The notes under the pieces were generated by a model. That model had not been told where the DNA came from and did not search any database. It saw only the letters and a program-made list of their open reading frames with translations. Source: Anaerotignum neopropionicum (GTDB lineage: Bacteria > Bacillota > Clostridia > Lachnospirales > Anaerotignaceae). Taken from it: 64,000 nt of DNA. Positions within the stretch are counted from its first letter, which is position 1. Each line of letters starts with the position of its first letter. Location of the stretch: NCBI RefSeq assembly GCF_001571775.1, contig NZ_LRVM01000003.1, forward strand, positions 248,001 to 312,000, in the 5' to 3' direction. This document shows, piece by piece, positions 51,054 to 59,425 of this stretch. The position numbers and the translations under genes are program-made.

Positions 51054-51289
51054 GGTATTTACAACTCCTTCGTACAAATTATCAATAAATTTACATTTTT
51101 AAATCATAGCAGAAAAAAGGGAATTCTGCAAGGCAATGAAACGTAAACTACCAATTTCAATGCAGCTTGTCTATACTATACTTTTGAGCATAAAAGAGAA
51201 AAAATTATTTCTGCATATTTGTTGTTTGGACTTTTAAAATAATATTTGTCATAAAAGAACTGAAAGATACGGGGTTTTTCTCTCTTGCC

Positions 51290-51318
51290 TTGACGTGGAA
51301 TAATCAAAATGCTATACT
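51290..51318 (+). promoter_or_regulatory. Promoter of the dlt-like operon
   Basis: TTGACG (51290-51295) and TATACT (51313-51318), spacing 17 bases, 60 bases before dltA. The rest of 51054-51289 shows no gene. Confidence 0.75.
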
Positions 51319-51378
51319 CAAAATCGAGTTAATCCTATTATTTACAAAGGAAAAACCTATACGGATCGAGGAGAAAAA

Positions 51379-52896
51379 ATGATACGAAATATTTTAGAAT
51401 ATTTGGAGGCAACAGCGGGGCGAATACCGGAAAAAACGGCTTTTGCCAGCAAGGAAAGTGTCCTCTCTTTTCAAGAATTAATGACCCTAAGCAAGAAAAT
51501 AGGAACATTTTTGCTGCGATATGGAAAAAGAAATGCTCCCATTGCGGTTATGATGGAAAAAACACCTGCGTCGGTAGCCGCTTTTTTAGGCTGTGTTTAC
51601 AGCGGAAATTTTTATACGCCCATTGACTCCACAATGCCAAAGGAGCGTATCCTTTCCATATTTGAAACCCTACAGCCACAAGTGCTTTTCATTGATGAAA
51701 AAAGCAAAAAAACGGCGGAATATTTGGAATATAAAGGGGAAATAATTGTGCTTGAGGAAATATTCCATACCCAAGTAGAGGAAACCGCTTTATTAAAGGT
51801 TCGAAAAGCTGCCATTGATGCTGATCCACTTTATGCCCTATTTACTTCTGGTTCCACAGGGATTCCCAAGGGAGTCGTTATTACCCACCACTCTGTTATA
51901 AATTTGACGGAATGGTATACAGAAACCTTTGAAATTTCAGAAAATGAAATCATAGGGAACCAAGCACCCTTTTACTTTGATTCGTCCATCAAGGATATTT
52001 ATGCTGTTCTAAAAACAGGGGCAACCATGGAAATCATTCCGAAGCAGTTGTTTTCCTTTCCTATAAAGCTGATGGAATATATTGATGAAAAAAAGGTAAA
52101 TTATATAGATTGGGTACCCTCGGCATTTTGCATTGTTGCAAATTCAGGCACTTTGGAGAAAATCGCTCCACAATCCTTGAAAAAAATTGCTTTTTGCGGA
52201 GAAATTATGCCCACAAAACAATATAATATGTGGCGGACAAAATATCCCCATGCCCTTTTTGCAAATATCTATGGACCAACTGAGGCAACGGTGGATTGCA
52301 CCTATTATATTGTTAACAGAGAATTTGCCGATGATGAGCCTTTGCCCATTGGCTATCCCTGCAGAAATACAGATATATTCATATTAAATGGAGATCATTT
52401 GGCAAAGGAAGGCGAAGCGGGAGAGCTTTGTATCCGCGGAAGATGCCTTGCTCCGGGTTATTACAAAAATCCAGAAAAAACAGACGAGGCGTTCATTCAA
52501 AATCCTCTAAATCCCTATTATCCCGAAAAAATATATAAAACAGGAGATGTGGCAAAGTATAACGAACACGGAGAAATTGTTTTCTTGGCAAGAAAAGACC
52601 ATCAAATTAAGCATATGGGTCACCGCATTGAGTTAGGAGAGATTGAAACAGCAGTCAATTCTATTGATTTAGTGGAAAGCGGCACTTGTATTTATGATGG
52701 GGACAACCAAAAAATTATATTGTTTTATTGCGGTAAGGAAGCAACCCAAAGCTATATCTTAAAAAAATTACGAGATAAGGTCCCAAAATATATGTTTCCA
52801 AACGTTATGATTTTACTAGATGAAATGCCCCAAACTTTAAATGGAAAGATAGACAGGCTGCGCCTAAAGGAGTATTATGTTAAAAAAGATGATTGA
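51379..52896 (+). CDS. dltA: D-alanine--D-alanyl carrier protein ligase-like adenylating enzyme (DltA-like)
   Basis: 505 residues, DltA size. Adenylation motifs: LFTSGSTGIPKGVVITHHS (about 157-175), FCGEIMPTKQYNMW (the FCGE cysteine lies where DltA uses a Cys against the D-Ala side chain), NIYGPTEATVDCTY, GELCIRGRCLAPGYY, YKTGDVAKYN, LNGKIDRLRLKEYY. Activates an amino acid, most likely D-alanine, and loads the carrier protein encoded downstream. AGGAGAAAAA before ATG. First of five genes; the second overlaps its 3' end by 20 bases. Confidence 0.85.
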   Translation: MIRNILEYLEATAGRIPEKTAFASKESVLSFQELMTLSKKIGTFLLRYGKRNAPIAVMMEKTPASVAAFLGCVYSGNFYTPIDSTMPKERILSIFETLQPQVLFIDEKSKKTAEYLEYKGEIIVLEEIFHTQVEETALLKVRKAAIDADPLYALFTSGSTGIPKGVVITHHSVINLTEWYTETFEISENEIIGNQAPFYFDSSIKDIYAVLKTGATMEIIPKQLFSFPIKLMEYIDEKKVNYIDWVPSAFCIVANSGTLEKIAPQSLKKIAFCGEIMPTKQYNMWRTKYPHALFANIYGPTEATVDCTYYIVNREFADDEPLPIGYPCRNTDIFILNGDHLAKEGEAGELCIRGRCLAPGYYKNPEKTDEAFIQNPLNPYYPEKIYKTGDVAKYNEHGEIVFLARKDHQIKHMGHRIELGEIETAVNSIDLVESGTCIYDGDNQKIILFYCGKEATQSYILKKLRDKVPKYMFPNVMILLDEMPQTLNGKIDRLRLKEYYVKKDD

Positions 52897-53668
52897 CGGT
52901 CAAGCTTTTTGGCGAGAAATTGCAAAAAGACTATCAAATGGAGAAAGTACAAACTTCTTTTTTTCCCAGGAGGATGCACTTTTGATGGTTCAAAGGGACA
53001 AAATTTATCGATTAGACTTTGACGGCGGTGTGTATTTTTTTGTAAAAGAAGAAACGTTTTATCAACTTTATTATTTTTTGGAAAAGGAAAAAAGCCCAGA
53101 GGTATTGCCTGCGCTTGCAGAACCTATTATACTAGAAGAGGTGCTTTTGGCTGCGAAGGAGCGTATTCCATCGGAGGATAACTGGAAAAAAGCCGGTTTG
53201 AAGCCGTATTTAGAACGAAAACGAATGTATTTAACAACAAAAAATGTTTCTTTCGAAGAGCGAAAGATTACCTTTGCATCAGAAAAAATGCTTGATGATA
53301 TTTTTTATTTGATGCATGAAAGCTTTGAACCCTTTTCCTCGGCATTGCCTACAAAAGAATCACTTTTGACGGATATATTGAACCAAAAGGTATTGGTTTC
53401 ATTACAAAATCAAGAGCTTCTCGGCTTTTTACACTTTGGGAATATGAAACAGGGCTCAATGCTATGGCATATTGCAGTAATGCCCCAAGCACGCGGCTTA
53501 GGTGTTGGTAATCGGCTTGTGAAAGACTGGATTTTTGCCCAAAGGGATGTTGCTAAGAAATTCCTCCTTTGGGTAAGAACGGACAACCCCCCTGCTTTAC
53601 GAATGTACGAAAAATTCGGTTTTTTGCCTGATGGCAGGGTTGCGCCCGTAATGATAAAAACCACATAA
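52877..53668 (+). CDS. Two-domain protein with C-terminal GNAT acetyltransferase, inserted in the dlt-like operon
   Basis: 263 residues. N-terminal 1-125 unrecognised (WREIAKRLSNGESTNFFFSQ, DGGVYFFVKEETFYQLYYFL). C-terminal GNAT fold 130-263: LHFGNMKQGSMLWHIAVMPQ, ARGLGVGNRLVKDWI (acetyl-CoA motif A), LWVRTDNPPALRMYEKFGFL. It overlaps dltA by 20 bases and lies 19 bases before dltC, so it is part of the pathway. Standard dlt operons (dltXABCD) have no such gene; it may N-acetylate or transfer an acyl group to the carrier or glycan. Substrate unknown. Confidence 0.8.
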   Translation: MLKKMIDGQAFWREIAKRLSNGESTNFFFSQEDALLMVQRDKIYRLDFDGGVYFFVKEETFYQLYYFLEKEKSPEVLPALAEPIILEEVLLAAKERIPSEDNWKKAGLKPYLERKRMYLTTKNVSFEERKITFASEKMLDDIFYLMHESFEPFSSALPTKESLLTDILNQKVLVSLQNQELLGFLHFGNMKQGSMLWHIAVMPQARGLGVGNRLVKDWIFAQRDVAKKFLLWVRTDNPPALRMYEKFGFLPDGRVAPVMIKTT

Positions 53669-53687
53669 CAGAAAGGATAATGCAGAG

Positions 53688-53915
53688 ATGGAAACACTAT
53701 TAAAAATTTTAGCGGAATTAAGACCGGACGTTGATTTTGAGGAGAACAAGGAGTTGGTGGATAGCGGCGAGCTGGACTCCTTTGACATTGTTTCTCTGGT
53801 TGGAGAATTGTGTGAGGCATATGAAATTCAAATAGGCGCAGAGGACATTATTCCTGAAAATTTTAATTCTGTTGAAGCAATTATGGCTTTAGTTAAAAGA
53901 TTGCAGGAAGATTGA
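53688..53915 (+). CDS. dltC: D-alanyl carrier protein-like acyl carrier (DltC-like)
   Basis: 75 residues. ACP fold: ELRPDVDFEENKELVDSGEL, DSFDIVSLVGELCEAYEIQI. The phosphopantetheine Ser is the one in LDSFDIV. Between the acetyltransferase and the MBOAT gene. Carries the activated D-alanine (or related acyl) to the membrane acyltransferase. Confidence 0.87.
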   Translation: METLLKILAELRPDVDFEENKELVDSGELDSFDIVSLVGELCEAYEIQIGAEDIIPENFNSVEAIMALVKRLQED

Positions 53916-53934
53916 TTTTTAAGGAGATTGGATT

Positions 53935-55533
53935 ATGGCTTTTACTTCGGTACAATTTGTGGTATTCCTACTACTGGCGGCCACTTCATATTTCCTGACC
54001 CCGAAGCGTTACCGTTGGGTAACGCTTTTAATTGCTAATTATATTTTTTATTTTTTTGCAGGGGTAAGGTACTTTATCTACTTACTGGCAACAACGATAA
54101 CCATATATTTTGCTGCAGTTAAGCTGGGAAATATCTCTGCAAAAAATAAGGTTGATTTTGCTGCTGCAAAGACAGCGCTGGATAAGGAGCAGAAAAAAGC
54201 TTGGAAAGCCACTTTTACAAAAAAGAAGCGCATGATTTTAATTCCCGCCCTGCTTTTTAATCTTGGTATTTTGGCGGTATTAAAATATTCCGGTTTTGTT
54301 GAGAGCAATTTAAATGCACTGTTTGCCCGCTTTTCCCTTGGTATTGAGATGCCGATACACAGCTTTTTATTACCCTTGGGGATTTCTTTTTATACCTTTC
54401 AGTCTGTGGCGTATTTGATTGATGTTTATCGGGAAAAATATGAACCCGAACGAAATTGGGCAAAGCTTGCGTTATTTATTTCCTTTTTCCCTCAAATCGT
54501 GCAAGGGCCCATCGGCAGATATAATGATTTGGCGGAGCAGCTTTTTCGCCCCAATTCCTTTTCCTTTCAAAGAGTGAAATTTGGCGTACAGCTAATGCTT
54601 TGGGGTGCATTTAAAAAGCTGATTATTGCCGATAGAGCCAAGGTAATTGTAGATACTATTTTCGGCTATCCTCAAACCTTTGGCGGTACCTATGTTGCAG
54701 TGGCTGCATTGGTCTACTGTGTTCAGCTTTATGGGGATTTTTCCGGAGGAATTGATATTGCAACGGGTGCGGCACAGGTTTTGGGAATTCAATTAGAAAA
54801 GAACTTCCAGCGGCCTTATTTGGCAACCAGTATCCCCGATTTTTGGCGCAGATGGCACATTACCTTAGGGGCATGGTTTCGGGATTATGTATTTTATCCC
54901 CTTTCTTTATCCAAGTTTTTTATGAAAGTAGGAAAAAAAGGGCGCAAGCTTCTGGGCAACTACATAGGCAAGCTGTTGCCTGTATTGATTCCACAGTTTA
55001 TTGTTTTCTTCCTCATCGGTATTTGGCATGGAGCAGAATGGAAATATATTGCCTTCGGTTTTTACAACGGCACATTAATTGTTTTGGGCATTTTGTTTGA
55101 TCAGCCCTTCAAAAAACTAATTGAAAAGCTTCATATTCGTACAGAATGTTTTAGCTGGCATTTGTTTCAGGTTTTACGCACACTTATTTTAGTGGCATTG
55201 GGTAAAATAATCACCAGAGCTCCCGGTGTTGGTGCTTCTGCCTATATGGTGCGCTCTATGGTGCAAAATTGGGACGGAAATGTTTTGTTGAATGGGGGAT
55301 TATTAAAACTGGGGCTTGATATACAGGATTTATGGGTATTATTCTTTGCATCCCTTGTATTCCTAACGGTAAGCTTGCTGCAAGAATCCGGTGTGCAAAT
55401 TCGCGAAGCCTTATCCAAGCAAAACCTCATGTTTCGTTGGGTGATTTATTTGGCAGCAATTTTCTCATTAATTTTGTTTGGCGTATATGGCTTGAATTAT
55501 AACGCCTCCGACTTTATTTATAGGGGGTTTTAA
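53935..55533 (+). CDS. dltB: MBOAT membrane acyltransferase (DltB-like)
   Basis: 532 residues, about ten or more membrane segments. PLGISFYTFQSVAYLIDVYR, VQGPIGRYNDLAEQLFRP, YGDFSGGIDIATGAAQVLGI, PDFWRRWHITLGAWFRDYVF, LIGIWHGAEWKYIAFGFYNG with the catalytic His. DltB and the alginate/peptidoglycan O-acetylases share these motifs. It should move the acyl group across the membrane. Slightly longer than DltB (about 400), nearer AlgI/PatA size. Confidence 0.87.
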   Translation: MAFTSVQFVVFLLLAATSYFLTPKRYRWVTLLIANYIFYFFAGVRYFIYLLATTITIYFAAVKLGNISAKNKVDFAAAKTALDKEQKKAWKATFTKKKRMILIPALLFNLGILAVLKYSGFVESNLNALFARFSLGIEMPIHSFLLPLGISFYTFQSVAYLIDVYREKYEPERNWAKLALFISFFPQIVQGPIGRYNDLAEQLFRPNSFSFQRVKFGVQLMLWGAFKKLIIADRAKVIVDTIFGYPQTFGGTYVAVAALVYCVQLYGDFSGGIDIATGAAQVLGIQLEKNFQRPYLATSIPDFWRRWHITLGAWFRDYVFYPLSLSKFFMKVGKKGRKLLGNYIGKLLPVLIPQFIVFFLIGIWHGAEWKYIAFGFYNGTLIVLGILFDQPFKKLIEKLHIRTECFSWHLFQVLRTLILVALGKIITRAPGVGASAYMVRSMVQNWDGNVLLNGGLLKLGLDIQDLWVLFFASLVFLTVSLLQESGVQIREALSKQNLMFRWVIYLAAIFSLILFGVYGLNYNASDFIYRGF

Positions 55534-55534
55534 T

Positions 55535-56566
55535 ATGAAAGGATGTATCAAAACCATGACAAGATGCGTTGCTTTTTTTATAATTTTCTCAATGATCTTT
55601 TCTAATACGTCTGACTATCTGCGTCGTCCCGACGATGAGTCCGATGAAATTCACGCCTTTTACGACGAGCCAAAGGACTCCATTGACGTATTATTTATGG
55701 GAAGCAGTCCCATCTTGCGAGGGGTTTCTCCCATGGTAATGTGGAAACAGAACGGCTTTACCAGCTACGTTCGTGCATCGGCGTTACAAGCACCCTCCGT
55801 TACCTATGGGCTTTTGGGGGAATCCTTAGAGTACCAAAGCCCAGAATTAGTAGTGCTTTTGTGCGATAACATTTTTCTGGAATTTGACTATGGGGAGCGT
55901 GAAGGAGATTTGCGACGGGCATTGGATGGAATGAAAATGTCTAAATACAAATTCCAAATTGTAAACCAGGTTATTGCGGCGGATGACAGACAGACTTTGC
56001 TATCCTATATGTTTCCGTTGTTCCGTTATCATGAAAGATGGAAGGAAATCAACTGGGCAGAGGCAGAGCCAACCCCTCTCATGGTACATTCCTTCAAAAA
56101 AGGCAATGTTTACCTTCGTGGCGGAGAGCCTCAGGAATATCCGGAAAACTTTATGGAACCTTCCTCTACATTGGCCCCAGAATTTAACGAGAGCGCCAAA
56201 GATTATATCGAAAAAACAATCAATCTTTGCAAGGAAAAAAATATTTCTGTTTTAATGCTTCATTTGCCGAAAATGTCATGGAGCTATGAACAAAGCATGG
56301 CAATAGAGGACTTTGCAAAAGAAATGGGCGTTGATTACCTTGATTGTGACCGTGAAGAAATCAGAACTCAATTAAATCTGGATCCTGCCGTTGATTACTA
56401 TGACCAGGGGCATATGAATTTGATTGGTTCTATAAAGCTTTCTCAATGGTTTGGTGAATATTTGGATATCACTTACAATCTGCCCGACCATAGAAATGAG
56501 GAAGCTTATCAAAAGTGGAATGAGGATTATCAATTATATGCCGAAAAAACAAAGGCGGTATCGTAA
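55535..56566 (+). CDS. dltD: SGNH-fold membrane-anchored protein, DltD-like
   Basis: 343 residues. N-terminal membrane anchor (MKGCIKTMTRCVAFFIIFSM). SGNH block I LFMGSSPILRGVSP (Ser nucleophile), later block with VVLLCDNIFLE and the terminal catalytic pair YDQGHMN (Asp/His). Starts 2 bases after the MBOAT stop. In dlt systems DltD completes D-alanine transfer to teichoic acid. The family also includes AlgX/AlgJ-type acetyltransferases, so the acyl group remains open. Confidence 0.8.
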   Translation: MKGCIKTMTRCVAFFIIFSMIFSNTSDYLRRPDDESDEIHAFYDEPKDSIDVLFMGSSPILRGVSPMVMWKQNGFTSYVRASALQAPSVTYGLLGESLEYQSPELVVLLCDNIFLEFDYGEREGDLRRALDGMKMSKYKFQIVNQVIAADDRQTLLSYMFPLFRYHERWKEINWAEAEPTPLMVHSFKKGNVYLRGGEPQEYPENFMEPSSTLAPEFNESAKDYIEKTINLCKEKNISVLMLHLPKMSWSYEQSMAIEDFAKEMGVDYLDCDREEIRTQLNLDPAVDYYDQGHMNLIGSIKLSQWFGEYLDITYNLPDHRNEEAYQKWNEDYQLYAEKTKAVS

Positions 56567-56637
56567 AACTTACAATTTTAATATTTATCTTGTGTGTACA
56601 ATTTTTGAAAAATACCAATGAAAAAGCCGGCTATGAA

Positions 56638-56669
56638 AAACCTGTTTGGGCATTTGTTCCGCCAGGTTT
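56638..56669 (+). terminator. Terminator of the dlt-like operon
   Basis: AAACCTG / CAGGTTT with an 18-base loop, then TTTTCG. The stem also pairs via AACCTG on both sides. Confidence 0.75.
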
Positions 56670-56752
56670 TTTTCGTTTTAACAAGGATTTTCCAGCATAA
56701 AATAAGCTTTCCTTGAATACCTTTGAAATAAAATAAATTGCGAGGATTGACC

Positions 56753-57412
56753 ATGGAAAATAATATGTACCCTTTTGTAAACTTACCACTGCCCTACGCT
56801 TTTGATGCCCTTGAGCCGTATATTGATACAAAAACCATGGAAATACATCATGATAGACAACTACAAGCCTATATTAACCAATTAAATAGAGTTTTAAGTG
56901 ATTTTCCCGTATTGCAGTCTATGACACTGGAAGAATTGATTATAAACGCAGATGAGCTGACGGACGGATTGTCGATTCCCATAAGAAACTATGGAGGCGG
57001 CGTATATAATCATCGCTTTTACTTTAATGGAATGCAACCACCTTCGGATTTAACGCCTAGGGGAAGGTTGATTGAAATGATCAATGCCCAGTATGGAAAT
57101 TTTTATAATTTTCAAGAGGTTGTAAAACGAGAAGGCTTGAGCGTATTTGGTTCCGGCTATGCTTGGTTGGTTTTTGATGATGGAAGGCTAAGGGTCATAA
57201 CTACACCAAATCAAAATTGTCCCCTAGAACAAGGCCTTTGTCCCATTTTAGCTTTAGATGTATGGGAGCATGCCTATTTTTTAAAGCATTATAATTTAAG
57301 AGGAAATTATATTGACGATTGGTTTCGGGTAATCAATTGGGAGAAAGCCGATGAAAATTATTTGAATTGCATTCAAAATTACCAAGAGATGGGAATGAGA
57401 AGAAGAAAATAA
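56753..57412 (+). CDS. sodA: Fe/Mn superoxide dismutase-like protein with altered gateway residues
   Basis: 219 residues. Family blocks: NLPLPYAFDALEPYIDTKTM, EIHHDRQLQAYIN, NHRFYF, AWLVFD, LDVWEHAYF and VINW. Metal ligands His (in EIHHD), His (NHRFYF), Asp and His (DVWEHAY) are present. The usual KHHxxY after the first ligand reads RQLQAY, so the His30 gateway residue is replaced while Tyr34 is kept, and FYW becomes FYF. Converts superoxide to H2O2 if active. GAGGATTGACC precedes ATG. Spore-coat dismutases of Clostridia have similar divergence; that is inference. Confidence 0.85.
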   Translation: MENNMYPFVNLPLPYAFDALEPYIDTKTMEIHHDRQLQAYINQLNRVLSDFPVLQSMTLEELIINADELTDGLSIPIRNYGGGVYNHRFYFNGMQPPSDLTPRGRLIEMINAQYGNFYNFQEVVKREGLSVFGSGYAWLVFDDGRLRVITTPNQNCPLEQGLCPILALDVWEHAYFLKHYNLRGNYIDDWFRVINWEKADENYLNCIQNYQEMGMRRRK

Positions 57413-57446
57413 CGAAAAATTCAAATAGGTACCCCCACGAAAAAAG

Positions 57447-57480
57447 CGGCATAAGGCAAAAGAAACTTTGCCTTGTGCCG
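57447..57480 (+). terminator. Terminator after the dismutase gene
   Basis: CGGCATAAGGCAAA pairs with TTTGCCTTGTGCCG, then TTTATTTTG. Confidence 0.9.
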
Positions 57481-57555
57481 TTTATTTTGTATATATTAAT
57501 AGTAGCGAACGTCATTTCTAATCCTCGATATTACAATCATCTCTCAAAAATTATT

Positions 57556-59406
57556 TTATATAATTTTGATATCCCATTTTTTTATCCAATCATTAATTTG
57601 AACCACATAGGCTAACATTTGAGGTCCTGCCATGAGCTGACCATACCAGGGTTTTCCATAATCCGACGGGCTTGTGATAAAGGTTTCTACCTTTTTTCGG
57701 TCTAAAAATTGCATTACAGGTGATGTAGAATCCTCCATAATTTCTACAACCATGGATGCCAGCAGGGTTTCATACTGTTTGTCATAAATTTTGGGGTATG
57801 GTGACTTCCGTCTGAATAAAACCTCATCGGGGATTAGCCCTACACCGCATTCTCTTAGCAAGGACTTTACCACGTCGTTTCTTGTTTTCATATCCCAAGG
57901 CACATTCCAAACGTATTCAATGAGTCTATGGTCTGCAAAGGGAACCCTAGCTTCCAAACCGCTATACATACTGGTTCGATCCATTCGGTCCAAAAGCGTT
58001 TGCATAAACCATTTTTGATTTAAATATGAAATTTCCCGTCGGCGGGCTTCTTCTGGAGTATCCTCCGCTAATCTTGGCGTTTCACTGACAGATTTTGCGT
58101 AGGTTTTGGCAACATAGTCATCCATATCAAGGTATTCTATAAAATCATCCTTCAACAAAACCTTTCTTGCCTCTAAATCCATCGTCCAAGGGAAAGTGTT
58201 TGCTTCAAAGCATTCTTTTTTGTGGAACCAAGGGTAACCACCAAAAATCTCATCGGCACATTCTCCGGTTAAAGCAACTTTGTTATATTGCTTTACTTTT
58301 GAACAAAAATAAAGTATAGAGGAGTCAATATCTGCCATGGCAGGCAAATCTCTTGCATCTACAGAGCTTTTTAAGCAATTCGTCTGGTCTTGAATACTGC
58401 ATTCCAAATAGCGGTGATTCGTATTTAGGTGCTTCACCATAATATCCACATAAGGCCTATCTTGTGAGGGCTGAAAGGATGAGGCTTTAAAAAATTTGTC
58501 ATTCCCTACAAAATCAAAGGAAAAAGTGTTCAGCTGCTCCCCTTTTTTTGCCAGCTCCATGGCGCATACCGCAGTAACGATGCTGCTGTCTACCCCGCCG
58601 GATAAAAAGGTACAAATGGGCACATGGGATACCATTTGGCGTTTGATGGAATCAAGAAGCAATTCCTTTGTTTTTTCAACCGTTGTTTCATAATCATCCT
58701 CATGAACATGGCTTTCCAGCTTCCAATAACAGTATGATTGTATTCCAAATGGAGAAAATGTCATGTAATGACCAGGAAGCATTTCATCAATGCCTTTAAA
58801 AACACCCTTTCCATAGGTTTTTGCTGGGCCGATGCTGAAAACCTCATTCAATCCTTCCTTATCCAAACGAGGAACAATACTCGGATAGGAAAATAAGCCC
58901 TTAATTTCTGATGAAAATACCACTTCATTATCAAAAACAGAATAAAACAGAGGTTTTACACCGGAACGATCGCGGTAAAGCAGCAGCATATTTTTTATGG
59001 GATCATAAATTCCAAATGCAAAAATTCCGTTCAGCTGTTTTACAAATTCAGCACCATTTTCCATATAGCTTACCAAAATCACCTCTGTATCCGAAGTCGT
59101 TTCAAAAGACCAGCCTTTCGCCAAAAGATCATTGCGCAGCTCATGGGTATTATAAAGCTCACCGTTATAAACAATAGCCCAGGTTTGGTTGCCAACAGTT
59201 CTTGTCATTGGCTGATGACCTTTCTCTAAGTCGATAATTGAAAGCCTTGCATGGGATAATCCAACGTTTGAGGACAAAAATGTTCCACAATCATCAGGGC
59301 CTCTGTGACGCTGGACTGTATACATATCCTCCAATATTTTCATATAATATGCTTTTTGCTCCTGATAGTCCTTTTTTGGATTGAAAAATCCGGCTATGCC
59401 GCACAT
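57556..59406 (-). CDS. asnB: Asparagine synthetase, glutamine-hydrolysing (AsnB)
   Basis: 616 residues. Cys2 nucleophile in MCGIAGFF, GATase core RHRGPDDCGTF, SHARLSIIDLEKGHQPM, YNGELYN. Synthetase domain: FLSGGVDSSIVTAV (PP-loop), LTGECADEIFGGYPWF, LEARVPFADHRLIEYVWNVP. Makes asparagine from aspartate, glutamine and ATP. Second of a two-gene unit with the permease upstream (20-base gap), so it might serve a nitrogen uptake route. GGAGGCGAATATT before ATG. Confidence 0.95.
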   Translation of the reverse strand: MCGIAGFFNPKKDYQEQKAYYMKILEDMYTVQRHRGPDDCGTFLSSNVGLSHARLSIIDLEKGHQPMTRTVGNQTWAIVYNGELYNTHELRNDLLAKGWSFETTSDTEVILVSYMENGAEFVKQLNGIFAFGIYDPIKNMLLLYRDRSGVKPLFYSVFDNEVVFSSEIKGLFSYPSIVPRLDKEGLNEVFSIGPAKTYGKGVFKGIDEMLPGHYMTFSPFGIQSYCYWKLESHVHEDDYETTVEKTKELLLDSIKRQMVSHVPICTFLSGGVDSSIVTAVCAMELAKKGEQLNTFSFDFVGNDKFFKASSFQPSQDRPYVDIMVKHLNTNHRYLECSIQDQTNCLKSSVDARDLPAMADIDSSILYFCSKVKQYNKVALTGECADEIFGGYPWFHKKECFEANTFPWTMDLEARKVLLKDDFIEYLDMDDYVAKTYAKSVSETPRLAEDTPEEARRREISYLNQKWFMQTLLDRMDRTSMYSGLEARVPFADHRLIEYVWNVPWDMKTRNDVVKSLLRECGVGLIPDEVLFRRKSPYPKIYDKQYETLLASMVVEIMEDSTSPVMQFLDRKKVETFITSPSDYGKPWYGQLMAGPQMLAYVVQINDWIKKWDIKII

Positions 59407-59425
59407 AATATTCGCCTCCCAACTG

